Positions 50,022-62,099 of a stretch of DNA of 64,000 bases are shown here, one piece after another. The notes below the pieces were generated by a model. The model was not told the DNA's origin and did not search any database. It saw only the letters and a program-made list of their open reading frames with translations. The position numbers were made by a program, and so were the translations under genes. Position 1 is the first letter of the stretch, and each line of letters opens with the position of its first letter. The stretch comes from Tamarix chinensis (taxonomy: Eukaryota > Streptophyta > Magnoliopsida > Caryophyllales > Tamaricaceae): the NCBI GenBank assembly GCA_030549775.1, contig CM060175.1, positions 104,328,922 to 104,392,921 on the forward strand. The letters run 5' to 3'.

Positions 50022-52770
50022 CATAATACCCTGAATTTAACCTAACCCTTATCATAGATAATTATCATTTTAATCTCACCCGAATTCTTTAATATTAAAT
50101 TTATACCTAACTCTAACCTTAATCTTAAACTTATTTCTTATTTCCCTTTTCTCCTTTTCCCTTTTCCTTTTCCCATTTTATTTATCTCCTTCCCCTATCC
50201 TCTTCCACATGAATTTCTTCCTTCCCTAACCCATTTCCTTTAGTTGTGCCTCCAACCATAACTTAACTAATTCTAAAACTATCACAACCCTCATCTCATC
50301 ATTCTAGAGACCTATCATTGGAAAATTTTACCCTAAAATCCTCCAAATACCTGCCTCTACCCATACCCCTCTCTACCACTCACAACTTTTCACACCAAAA
50401 CTATAAATACTTCTCCATTCTCTCTCCTTAACTCATTTAATGCGCCACCAAAATTTCCCTAACTTACTCTCTATTTTCCCAAATTTTCTATGTTTTACTC
50501 CATCATTGTCCACCATTTTTGTGCAGCAAAGCTCTATGTAACTCATATAACCTCATGCCAAACCACCTTTTTTGTGTCATAACCTCACCCAAAATGCCTT
50601 CTAGTTGCGTCAATAGCTCACGCAACCCACCCCTAAGCTACGATGCAAACCACCCCATTAAAGTCACGTACCCTTTTCTACATCAATACCCCACGCAACC
50701 CCATCCCATATGCATGGGAGCCTCATGTTTCCATCCCCTAAATTTGTCACATTCTCACACAACACCCCCCCATAATTGTGCCATCATCCCACGCAACTAG
50801 CTCCTAGTCACATCACATTTTCTCGCTGCTTTGGGCTCGTTTACTTTGGTTCTTACTCGTTTTCCAGTATCCTTTACCATATATTTTCCTTATTATTTTT
50901 ATTAATTTCTAACAATGATTCATTCTTGATATTTAGATGATTTCATGGTGGTCTTGGAGGAGGCATATTAAGGTTTATTCAAGCTTAGAGACCGATGTTG
51001 GTTAGGCAAGGATACATGTCATGGTTAGTGTTGTTAATGCTATGTGTAAATTTGTGTGTAATCTCATATGGAATTATTATATTTCATAATTTATGCTGTT
51101 AATGTCATTTTATGATAGTGTTGTATTGTATTATGGAAAAGTGAGTATTTCATGAAAGCATGGGTTTATATGATGTCTCTTGCAATAAGTTTTGTCTTGC
51201 AACCCTAAGTGTGGTGGCATGATCTATGGTTTTAATAAATTATGGAAAGTGGGAAATGAATATGGTTAAGCTGTATGGTGATGTGATAAATTGAAGGTGG
51301 GACATAAAAGATTTCAGACTTGTAAGGTTTTGTGGAATTTGGGTGTTATGGATACGTTAAGGGTATTTTGGACATTTCATGATAACATGAGAAATAGTTA
51401 TAGAATGATAAATTATTGAATATTTATAATTTATTTCATGAGTAATATGATCAAATTGTGGTGGAGTACGATACAAGTATTTAAAATATAACTTTGAGGC
51501 ATTTAGGTAAGCTGAGGGTATTTTAGTTAATATGGATTAAATATGGAATTTCCAGTATTTAAAAGGTTATATTAGTTTAAACTATGCTAAGTATATTATG
51601 TGAAATATTTAGGGTAAGTATGAGTAGTATAAATCAAATAAAATAAGAAAATGGCTTGAATGGTGAATAGTAATCCTAGAGGCAAGATCATTATCTCATG
51701 GTTAAGACATCGGAGTTAGGCCTTTATGTTTGGATATGTTATCAATAATGTTATTTTAGAATGATGTTCTAAATTTGGTGATTAGAAGAGCCTTGTGGAA
51801 GAAATTTTGCTTATCTTATAAAATTAGGGTTTTGTGGAATAATTATGCCCGCTTTCCTATAAAGAATGTCCCAATCATCACGTGATTTTGTTTTTTGTGC
51901 TATATATGTTTATTTTAAGTATGTTCTATGTGCCTTACATATTTATATTTATGTTTTCATGATTACATTGAGATAAATAGTAGTTTGATAAAGCATTAAT
52001 TACTTAAAGTGAAAGGCTGCATGAGTCAAGATTGAGGTATTGACTTCATTCTACCAGATGAGAATAGTGGTTAGGGACATTTTTCTTTGGGAGGTACTTT
52101 ATACCATTCCACTAGTTTAATAATAGTGTCCGGGAATGTGTTTATCTAAGAGGTGTTAAGTATATTTCTCTGAATTAATAATTATGGTCAAGCGCATTTT
52201 GCCCTAGAAGGTATTTCAACTCATTCCACCGAATTAAAAATATATGATTATTCTTCCATGTGACCTTATGTAGTTGTATACCCTTGCTATGATTGTACTA
52301 TTCCCTTACTCAATATGTAGCATACCGATCATTTTTTTTATAGATATTTCTAATTCCCATGAGCAGATGACCCAAAATATATCGTGCGGGGTGTAGAGAA
52401 CCATTCAGATGTTTCCTTTGCTCTTAATGACCTACCTATGGAGGAGTGATTTTTGTAACTTAGGGTTTGGATTTATAGTTGATGTTATCTAGTGCATAAC
52501 TTTTTGACTCTTAGTTCCAATTGATCCATTTTGGTTATATTTTGTTATATTGTGGTTAGAGTTAATCTCCAACTCTTATCTATGATTTATGAACTATTTT
52601 CTTCATTTAATATTTATTCTGAGATTAAATTTTAAATTTTTACCTTTTATTCAATGTAAGGATGGTATAGTAAGCCAAACTTATATTGCATATGGTGGTA
52701 ACACAATTATTTTTATATTACGCTTCTACTAAAATAAAAATTTTCGGTGGTAAATTTGAAACATATTCAC
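50022..52770 (+). repeat. Solo-LTR-like repeat, copy C
   Basis: The left end TAATACCCTGAATTTAACCT starts at 50024 and matches copy A; the two bases before it are CA where the other copies have TG. It contains the pyrimidine-rich part (50100-50800), a block shared with copy A (TTTCATGGTGGTCTTGGAGG at about 50940, and on to about 51230), the subrepeats (52030-52240) and a right part matching copy D (AAGGATGGTATAGTAAG at 52657, TTTTCGGTGGTAAATTT at 52741-52760). The last bases of the terminus are lost. Confidence 0.65.
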
Positions 52771-53205
52771 ATATGTGGGTACAATCTCAACTGAGGCTTT
52801 CACGGACAAAATGTGCTAAAAAAGTTGCTAGTTTTAATTACATGATATAGCGATGAAATCTCTTATTTTCTTAGACCTAAGCACATCCAATATAAGAGCA
52901 TAAAAATTATCTTTTAGTTGGTCACAACTAATCCACCAATATTCCCAAAAGTTATTTGTGTTACAATCTTACATGAATTAATTATCCATCTAACACCTTG
53001 CTCTTGTTGCACCATCAATTTAGATATGATGCCATATACTGGAAGTTTAAGGATAAGTGCCAGTGGTTCAAGTGCTAGATCTATTCTTCTCATGCATTAA
53101 TTTCATCCATAACGATTGTCAACTTCTTAACACTTCCCAAGCAAGTTTCAAAAGGAATGCTTGATTAGTCTTGCAAGTGCTACATAACCCCTAGACTGAC
53201 TTTAT
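52771..53205 (-). pseudogene. LINE remnant, part upstream of the nested repeat
   Basis: Minus-strand translation gives NQAFLLKLAWEVLRS, LWMKLMHEK and NNFWEYWWI, matching the plant L1 segment between RT and zf-RVT (NKALLAKLAWR.L....LW..V, G..T.FW.D.W). It continues past the inserted repeat at 50022-52770 with the zf-RVT text at 49310-50021. Confidence 0.65.
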
Positions 53206-54740
53206 CATTTGTTTTTTTGGATAATTTCTTTCATTAAAGCAAATTTATACCATCGTACAAGAATTATAACGAACCTCACATCAAGTAATCGCAATTAAAT
53301 TCATACAATGAAAGTATGATTTTGAGCAAGACCTTACTTTGTAAATCCATTCATCATCCCATTAGATCAATTCCCTCTATGTTAAATCTTTAGTTCTAAC
53401 TAGAAAAGCTACTCATAGTTTACAAAATTTAGCAAAAAAATTAAAATTTTAAGGTCTTTTAGTCATCTTGGTACACCATTTGATAACAATTTTGGAATCT
53501 AACTCGGTTAACAACCTAAGGAGAAGTGTCCATGATTTATCTACAAAGAGCATCATAACGGTGTATGTAGCCTTAAATTTGAAACTACTTTACTAGTTCC
53601 CATATGCTCAATTGGGATAGAAAATATGCATGTCAAGCGGCCATGCCAATCATGCAACACACCTCCAATGGTTTCCCCTAGTCTCAACATGCATGGAGGC
53701 ATCCATATTCCATTTCAAGTAACCACATGGCAGTGATTCCCATCATTGGGCAGCGGTAGGCAACCACTATTTCAAAACCTTAGCAGTTTATAATTTGTTC
53801 AGGCAACTAGGAACTCAAACCACCTCATCAACGATAAATGAAAAAGAAGGATCCCATACCCTAATCTATCAACTTAGTTGAATAAAACTATGTTTAAAAC
53901 TTCCTCATCTATTTTCATTATACAATCCCACACCCTAACATTACACTCCTTCTATAAGGACCACAAGATAGTGAAAGAAAAAAACCAACCATCTATATCT
54001 TCTTACTATACTTCCCTATGCCCCCGTAAGCCCACCACAGCAAGTAGTCTTCCATCAACCAAAAACACACCCGACTAATTGATCAGAACTAAGCTAGAGT
54101 AGTTAGGAAAGATAAAAGTGGATCAACACATGGGTAGATTTATGTATCTCATTGTCACAAAATGTGAAAAATGCTTCAAAACGTTTGATAACCCCATGAA
54201 AGATCAAACTATTATAAGGATATGGCACCTCTCTACTTAAGTAAACAAATTTGATTTCATATGACTAGATGGGTCTTCCTACGAGATCTACTTAAATCCC
54301 ATAGGAATATTTGGCTAAGCTTTTCATAAGAATCATTTACATGCCTCGCTATCATACTCATCAACATACAAGGGGATTATACAATCCATAAAGTGCACAA
54401 GTGTAATGACCACCAAATTAGATTAGATTTGGCTACAAGAAAAATAATCTCCTCCATAATTTCTCCATGATATGTGAAAAAGGTTTCTTTCTTATTAGCC
54501 TCCAGCTACAACCTAAGTACTTACCCAATGATTTTATAATAGGGTCACTTGAGTAAGTAGTCATTTCATTCATAACATGCCTCTGGGTGTTGGGAAGAAC
54601 AAGTTAGATGACTTAGCAAAAGTTATTCACTAATTGGACTTACCAAATATATCCATACACTTCATAATTACCTTGATATGGTACAAAGAAGCATGGGAAA
54701 ATAAGAAAAGATGGCCAATGAAAAACACATGAGAATTATA
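53206..54740 (-). pseudogene. LINE 3' half with poly-A tail
   Basis: Minus-strand blocks run in order: YLGCSWRLIRKKPFSHIMEE and KSNLIW (54.45-54.55 kb; family YLGVPL..GR....F..I...), LSQIFLWDLSRSRRKTHLV (54.25-54.33 kb; family FLWG....+K.HLV.W) and, after a zf-RVT too decayed to read, KWNMDASMHVETRG followed by LTELDSKIVIKW (53.47-53.73 kb; RNase H, family ELDSK.VI.W). It ends in GATAATTATCC plus seven A (53212-53218 as T on plus). Frames are broken throughout. Its 3' end abuts the second LINE remnant at 53205, so one LINE probably inserted into another. Confidence 0.7.
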
Positions 54741-56499
54741 TATATAACCTTTGCATAAGGAAAACAACTTCCGATGACCGGTATCAACAACATATCAGAT
54801 TCCATGACTTGTATGCATTTTGTGTTGCTACAAGTGCATGTGACATAGTTTTCTTACATTTCATGCATTTAATATATTATTAACTTTTACTACATGTCAA
54901 TTAATCAATTTTTCCTAGAGTTAAATGATAAATTAATTTGAAACAATTACATATTATTACCTCAACTAATTACTCATTGGTAGATTACTTTTTTTTTGAT
55001 AAAAATTATAGCTATGTTTATTTTATGATAATATATGAAAAATTATAAATTTTAAAATAGTTTTTTATATATCACATATTTTATTTTATTTGATTATTCT
55101 CTATCATTATTATGTAAAAATATCTCAAGCCATTAGAGTTTGTGATTCATGATACAACTACCTAAAATATATCATGACTATACTATATTAAAGCTTCAAT
55201 AATGGTTTGAAAATGTCATAACAAATATAAAAAATTTGTAAATTTTGGGTAAAAATTAGGATTTTAATAATGGTTCCTAATAAAAACTATTATATGTTCT
55301 ATCATTTATCAAATCTACAATATGTAAAGCAACACCAATTCATGTATGTATTCGTCCCAAATGATAAAAATATATGTGATAAACATGCGAATGGTACATC
55401 TGAGTAGATTGGGCATACCCAAGAATCAATATTAGTTGGTGTGCCACTAGTCGGTACCAACAACTTATAAACACTTGCATGCATGTGCAACTCTAATTGC
55501 ATAGATGACCAAAAGACATAGATGAGATACAAACTTGAGCATATATATAGATCCCTAATATTGAGTGTGCAAGTGCACAAACTTGACCTATTGATATCTA
55601 ACTTCATCAATTTCGTCATATGTGTATTTTTAACCTCATGTATATCCACCACAAAAAAAATGACAAATTGACACGATTCAATCATTCAGTTAGTAATCAA
55701 TTCAAGTATCAAGTATATACAACCTGATTCATTAATTAAAAAAATATTGAAAATAAAATATACATAGCTTGAATTTATGTTCAAAAATCTCTTTTAGAGT
55801 ATCAAATCCATTTCTCTTCAAACACAATATCCACAGTCATTATCATTCTATTTTTGTGGAATCTTTTGAACAAATTCACTTAGCTCTCTCACTATTAGAT
55901 AATAATTATAATTGAAAAAATATAAAATACTTGTCTTTATGCATACCAATACAAGCTTATATTTAAGACTCCTTAGGTACAGGATATCATTTCTATCTCT
56001 CCTTATATTTTTCAACTGTAGAGAAGTAATAAATATATTTGATACACAATATTATAACTATATATACCTTTAAAAAAATTGAAGTAGAATATAAAATATA
56101 AGCTAACAAATTAAGAATTAAGAAGTATACTAACATGTTAATTAAATCTTTCCCTTTAAAATGAGAGGAAGCAAAAGAAAAGGGTTATGGTCAAAGGGAA
56201 TCAAACACATAGAATTTTTTTTTATCAAGATGGGCATCATACATAACCTAATGTTCGCTTGTGAGTTGAGGTATAAGATAAAGCTTGTTATTGTACCCCT
56301 CACATAAGATGTAATCCATTAGATAGTTTATATGCCTACCCTTACTTATTGTAATATTGTCAAATATGTAGTATGGACACACAAATACAATAAAGGTTAG
56401 CATTCCCTCTACTAGAACAACTAGCTACCAACCTATGGATAAAAATAATAATGCATATTTATTTATTATTGATAACTCATATAAGAGGTCACAAAAATT
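54741..56499. other. Intergenic DNA, no recognised gene
   Basis: AT-rich. A minus-strand open frame at 55302-55685 (127 codons) has no family match that I recognise and its composition is not persuasive. Nothing else supported. Confidence 0.4.
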
Positions 56500-57330
56500 C
56501 TAAAATAACAAAAAAATGTTAGGATATATCATATTAAATAATTATTACTTACACATATATGACAACACTAATAGTTGACATCCATTTCTGATTATAAATG
56601 TTACCGATAACCTCATCTAATATGATGTAAGTAGTTTTTGTATTTCAATACCATGATTGATACATACCCTTCATTTCAACAAAAGAATTGAGGGGTCTTT
56701 TGCTAACAAGTCACATTTATACAAACCTTAGAGTGAAATTTTATATATTGCTAATTATTTATGATACTTTCTGCATCTAATTTATAGTTTGTAATGCTTA
56801 CCTAGTGAAAAAAAGAAAAAAAAGGTATTAGCTACAAAATTTTCTTAACTATTTACATTGGGTATGTGAAGCAGATTTTGTGTCAATAAATCAAATTACT
56901 TATACCATTGAGATTTGATAAATGACAACTCTTTCTCTATTATGACCATCTATTCAATTTCCATATTTAATTTATGGGTTAGGAGAGCCACTTGCTCATT
57001 GGTGCTACGAGATACACGAGATCGACCAAAAACGCTTGTTATTGTAACCCTTAATCTAAGACCCATGTGTTTTCTAGGGTGTTCTTCAATTCCTATTACT
57101 TGTGACACAATGCTATATTGTTCCACACCCTCCACTGAATCTGATGTATTAAGTTCATTGTGTAATGTGTGTAATATATTTGAATTTAGAATATAGGAAT
57201 AAATTTAATATAATAGTTTGCCCCAAGAAAATTATATAGGGTTTAGAGATATTTCCAAACTTTAAAAAACATTTGGCAGCATTTTCTACATCTTCATTGA
57301 GATATTCATCTTTTGCTACTCTAACATTCT
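56500..57330 (-). pseudogene. CACTA-associated plant transposase (Ptta/En/Spm-like) fragment
   Basis: The minus-strand frame at 56950-57135 reads VIGIEEHPRKHMGLRLRVTI followed by TSVFGRSRVSRSTNEQVALL. This resembles the plant transposase domain of CACTA elements (VLG.ERSGRVRG.G.GVTPS.VFG.....NEQ...L). The line continues toward 56580 with weakly protein-like text and many stops. The flanking gypsy LTR starts at 57516. The match is by pattern memory only, so moderate. Confidence 0.4.
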
Positions 57331-57515
57331 TCTATAATGTACTATTGATGGATGAGGTACATGGATCCAAATCCTATACTACAAGATGTAAATCCTAAAA
57401 TAAATCTTACAATAAGAATATTATTATAACATTATACTTATACATTTAAATAAATAAATCAAAATGTCATACCAACTCTTTTACAAGGCTGGTATAGCCT
57501 TTACGAGCCATATTG

Positions 57516-58227
57516 TGATGAAACTTGGACAGGTTTCGCAAGTTTTCGCTGGATCGAAAAATCGAGCGTGGGGTTTGATTCGCCAAGATAATCAGCCTAA
57601 GGGTTTTAATCCAAAGGAAGATTAGAAAACTCAGAGTGTAGTTGAATCAACGGCTGCTGAAGTTGGAGAACAGAAAAGATCGAGAAGAAGATCAAGAAAG
57701 AAGATGCGAACGAGGAGGTCGCGCGCGAGAGAGAAGTCGAGGGAGAGAGAATTCTAGAAAAATTCAATAGCAATGTACTTTGATTGAAAAAGTGTCTGTA
57801 CAACCAGCGTATACACATTTTATATGGCGTATATGATACAACGTATACAGACGATGGGCTCACGTTTATTTTACAATAGATCAGCCCAAACACAGCCCAA
57901 AATCAGCCGACAATATACACACCAGGGATCGACGAGTTAGGCAAAGAAACAACCCATCTTTAACAAAAATAATTACAATGGATAATAACCCAAATTAATG
58001 GATTTACAATTAATTCCCATCAACTAAAATCTGCTAGCTAATCATGGTTACCAAGGGTTGAGTAATCCACATTCCAACTAACCCAATAAATATGGGTCGA
58101 GTGGCAGATTACACAGCCAGCTTAATTCCCATTAGCTAAGTATGCCGGCAAATGCATCACATGGGAAATTTATAAATTAATACAACACATTTTCTGTAAC
58201 AGCACCCAGCAGCAGCTACAGCAATCA
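57516..58227 (-). repeat. Gypsy 3' LTR
   Basis: On the plus strand it starts TGATGAAACTTGGAC and ends GCTACAGCAATCA, giving TG...CA ends. The start matches the right-hand LTR at 63836. A minus-strand TATA-like CCATATAAAATG lies at 57816-57827. The purine-rich ATGGGAGTGGATCAAGG just outside its minus-strand start fits a polypurine tract. The end at 58227 is inferred from that tract and the TGATTG start. Confidence 0.75.
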
Positions 58228-58847
58228 CCTTGATCCACTCCCATGTTCTGAATTAATTTCCTAAATAATCACACAATAAGAAAAGTAATTATATGTGCAA
58301 CATAATTTATAACAATTAATAGAATTATTTAAGTACAAATTTTGGAGATATATATCATTCCCCTCTTCTTGGTGAGGTTTTGTCTCTGAAACCTGATTAA
58401 TACCCACAAAAGGACTAAGGTTAGAAACATTAAAAGAATCACTAACATTACCAAATTTAGTAGGTAAATCAATTTTATAAGCATTATCATTAATTCTTTC
58501 TAACACAGTAAAATGTCCATCTCCCCTAGAATCTAATTTTGATTTTCTAAGGTTTGGAAAACGTTCTTTCCTAAGGTGTACCCAAACTAAATCTCCTGGT
58601 TGAAAAACCATTTTCTTTCTCTTTTTATTAGCATTCTTAGCCATTTGTTGAACCCTTTTAGCAATTTTTTGACTCACAAATTCATGTAATTTCTTTATAT
58701 TTACAGCACGGGATTTGACATCAAAATTATGCAACTTAGAATTAGGCAAAGGGCTCAAATCAAGGGGATTCAAAGGATTAAAATCATACACAACCTCAAA
58801 TGGGGTCTTTTTAGTTGTAGAATATAATGTTCTATTTTAAGAAAATT
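58228..58847 (-). pseudogene. Gypsy integrase C-terminal region
   Basis: The frame at 58261-58791 reads FQPGDLVWVHLRKERFPNLR then KLDSRGDGHFTVLERINDNA and YKIDLP. This is the conserved segment after the integrase core of many plant gypsy elements (GD.VWVH.RKERFP..R.SKL.PRGDGPF.VL). A later SFNVSNLSPF closes it. No chromodomain aromatic cage is visible before the stop at 58261. A stop precedes the segment (about 58840), separating it from the core. Confidence 0.8.
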
Positions 58848-59669
58848 CTACCTGAGGTAATACATTTTCCCATTGTTTAAGATTTTTTTTCCAAGGACAA
58901 CTCTCAACATATTACCTAATGTTCTATTTACTACATCTATTTGTCCATCTGTTTGAGGGTGACATGTGGTTGAAAATAACAGTTTAGTTCCCAATTTACT
59001 CCACAAAACCTTCCAAAAATGACTCAGAAATTTAACATCCCTATCTAACACTATTTTTTTAGGTATTCCATATAATTTAACTATATGAGAAAAGAATAAT
59101 TCAGTTACAGTCACAACATCATTAGTTTTATTGCAAGGTACAAAATGGACCATCTTACTAAACCTATCTACTACAACCATTATTGAATCTTTGGCTCTAT
59201 TGGTCCTAAGCAAGCCTAAAATGAAATCCAAGGAAACATCAGTCTAGGGTTGATTAGGAACAGGCAATGGAGTATACAATCCAAAAGGTTTTCATGTGGA
59301 CTTAGCCTGTCTACAAGCTATACAATTAACACAATATTTTAACACATTTATTTTCATATGAGGCCAATAGAAATGATCAATTAGTATATCTAAAGTCTTT
59401 TGAAATCCTAAATGTGCCATTAGTCCACCATTATGGGCTTCTTGAATTAATAGTCCTCTATATGAGCAATCAGGAATACACAATCTATTTTCTCTAAATA
59501 AGTAACCCTTAGAGATATAATATTTCCCTTGTGTAGCATTTTCACAATTTTTATATATTTCCTTAAAATCATGATCCTCCAAGTATAAAAGTTTGATACA
59601 AGAAAATCCCAACAAAGTGGTATCTAAAACATTCAACAAAGCATGTCTCCTAGATAAAGCGTCTTCCAC
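58848..59669 (-). pseudogene. Gypsy integrase, zinc-binding domain and catalytic core
   Basis: In the frame 59292-59669 the text EDALSRRH closes the RNase H part, followed by the HHCC zinc-binding region: [11 protein letters not shown]...I...FYWP with [12 protein letters not shown]. In 59231-58848 the core starts MDFILGLLR (first Asp), then [28 protein letters not shown] (second Asp) and [20 protein letters not shown], where the expected catalytic Glu (family DGQTEVVNR) is Asp. A stop separates the two frames near 59240. The domain order is intact but catalysis is probably lost. Confidence 0.85.
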
Positions 59670-60010
59670 TACATTATCACCTCCCTTTTTATATTTAATT
59701 ATATATGGAAAACTTTCAATAAATTCAATCCACCTACCCTGTCTTCTATTTAATTTGGACTAACTTTTTAAATATTTGATAGCTTTCTGATTAGTGTTTA
59801 TAACAAACTCTCTAGGCCATAAATAATGTTGCCAAACTTCTAATGCTCTTACTAATGCAAATAATTAATTTTCATAAGTAGAGTAATTCAAAGTACTACC
59901 ATTTAATTTTTCACTAAAATAAGCTATAGGTCTACCTTCTTGAGAAAGTACAACCCCTATTCCCAACCCTGAAGCATCACAGCCTAATTCAAACATCTTT
60001 TCAAAGTTAG
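59670..60010 (-). pseudogene. Gypsy RNase H domain
   Basis: [20 protein letters not shown] (catalytic Asp in the DAS motif) and [19 protein letters not shown] lie in the upper part. The sequence then continues past a stop through [15 protein letters not shown] and [19 protein letters not shown] to the DALSRR end. At least two in-frame stops. Confidence 0.8.
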
Positions 60011-60934
60011 GAAGAGTTAATACAGGCACTTGGGTTAGTTTAGCTTTAAGAGTTTCAAAATATTTTTGTTGTTCTAAGCCCCATTTAAAACCATTTTCCT
60101 TTTTTGTTATTGCTATTAAGGGAGCAGCTATGGTACTAAAATTCCTAACAAATCTACGATAAAAAGAACATAAACCATGGAAACATCTAACTTCAGTCAC
60201 AGTTTTTGGTATAGGCCACTCCTGAATAGCTTTAATCTTTTCTTTATCAACGGATATGCCATCCTTACCCACAACAAATCCTAGTAATACTACACTTTCT
60301 AAACAAAACCTAGACTTAGCTAAATTAGCATAAAACTGCTCTATTTTAAATACATCTAGAATAATTCTTAAATGTCTCAAATGCTCTTCTAAATATTTGC
60401 TGTAAATAAGTATGTCATCAAAATAAACAACTACAAATTTTCTAATAAAATTTCTAAGCACATGATTCATAAGCCTCATAAAGGTACTGGGAGCATTGGT
60501 AACCCAAATGGCATAACTAACTATTCATATAACCCAAAGTTTGTTTTAAAGGCTGTCTTCCATTCATCTCCTGGTTTCATTTTAATTTGATGATATCCAC
60601 TCTTTAAGTCTATTTTTGAAAAAATCACAGCACCATGGAGAAGATCTAACATTTCATCTAATCTTGGTATAGGATATCTATATTTAATGGTTATTTTGTT
60701 TACTACCCTACTATCTATACACATCCTCCAACTTCCATCTTTCTTAGGTACTAATAGTACTGGGACTGTACAGGGACTCATTGATTCCTTAATATAGTCC
60801 TTACTCAATAACTCAGAAACCTGCCTCTTTAACTCGTTAACTTCTTCAGGATTAGCTCTATAAGCAGGCCTATTTGGGATAACAGCTCCTGGCACAAAGT
60901 CTATTTGATGACAAGCAAGTGTATATTTGATCAT
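60011..60934 (-). pseudogene. Gypsy reverse transcriptase
   Basis: In 60521-60934 the text [38 protein letters not shown] and [20 protein letters not shown] gives RT motifs 1-3. In 59865-60479 [13 protein letters not shown] carries the YFDD active site, followed by [16 protein letters not shown]. Between the two (about 60480-60520) lies one in-frame stop and a single-base frameshift. Upstream of HQIDFVPGA the reading is broken by the inverted duplication at 60929-61084. Confidence 0.9.
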
Positions 60935-61312
60935 CAGGGTTTTATGCTAAGAGTGGAGATGTTGAAAAGGCTATTAGATGACAAGCAAGTGTATATTTGA
61001 TGGTTTATAAGGAGTGTTATGAATGTCAATTGGAGTTAAGTGAGGAAGTGCCTACTGATGTTAGTAAATTGTTAGAAGAATATATTTAATGGTTATTTTG
61101 TTCTATCCCCCTTAATGGAGGTAATCCATGGGGAATTTCCTCAGGAAACACTTCACTATATTCTTCTAACAATTTCCTAACATCAGTAGGCACTTCCTCA
61201 CTTAACTCCAATTGACATTCATAAAACTCCTTATAAACCATCAAATATACACTTGCTTGTCATCTAATAGCCTTTTCAACATCTCCACTCTTAGCATAAA
61301 ACCCTGATGATC
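60929..61312. repeat. 156-bp near-perfect inverted repeat between protease and RT
   Basis: 60929-61084 is the reverse complement of 61157-61312 with, by eye, two mismatches, separated by a 72-bp spacer. The right arm codes (minus strand) for the normal linker after protease, with VEKAIR, YKEFYECQLELSEEVPTD and KLLEEYSEV; the left arm is an extra inverted copy placed just before the RT start HQIDFVPGA. See findings. Confidence 0.9.
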
Positions 61313-61349
61313 TCTTAACTTCCTTTGAACTAGTTCTAGTCTCTACACT

Positions 61350-62099
61350 CTATTTGGATAATTCCTTATAATCAGACTTTATTTTAATTTGATCATCGAA
61401 GATTTCTTTTGGAGTCATAGGTGCTAAAATAATTTTCTTATCATCCTTATGTACAGTATATCTATTTTTATACCCATCATATGTTACTCTCCTATCATAT
61501 TGCCAAGGTATTCCTAATAATAAATGAGCAGCATGCATTAGTACAATATCACACAAAATAGAATCTTCATACTTACCTAATTTTAAATTTATTAGAGCCT
61601 GCTGATTAACTTTAACATCCCCTAACTCATTTAACCACTGTAATCTATAAGGTTTTGGATGTCTAGTGGTTGATAAGCCTAATTTAGATACTAATAAGGT
61701 ACTAGCAGCATTGATACAACTACCACTATCTATTGCCATGTTAAAACACTTATCATCAATCAAACATCGAGTATGAAATATGTTTTCTCTCTGAATTGCA
61801 TTTGAATCAGGTAATTTATTACTATTTAATGCCCTACGTACCATAAAAAGATCTCTACTTATTAGAAGTTCTATCTCTTCTTCTGATTCACTAATATCAT
61901 CCCTAATCAAGTTAACCTCCAATTCTTCCTCTTTAGATTCAGATTCTATATCTCCAGAATCTCTAATCAAGATGTTCCTCTTATTAGGACACTCAGAAGC
62001 TATGTAACCTAATCCCCCACACTTAAAGCATTTTATGTCTCTAGTTCTGTTGGGACCACTAGTAGGATTAGCTATTATAGTTCCCCCCTTATTAGTCAT
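61350..62099 (-). pseudogene. Gypsy gag zinc knuckle and aspartic protease
   Basis: Open frame of 249 codons. Near the start is CFKCGGLGYIASECPNK, a CCHC-type knuckle (C..C....Y.ASEC, with Tyr-Ile-Ala where the His region is expected: CX2CX4(G)YX4C, so the His position reads Tyr). Further on CFNMAIDSGSCINAASTLLV carries the D-S-G aspartic protease motif, and VLMHAAHLLLGIPWQYDR corresponds to the flap/ILG region (family: ..HLLLGRPWQ.D). This part is still open. The preceding gag is broken from it near 62100-62320. Confidence 0.85.

Noticed and set aside
55302..55685. 127-codon minus-strand ORF
   Set aside because: No recognisable domain, Cys/Tyr/Ser-rich text in AT-rich DNA, no promoter or splice support.
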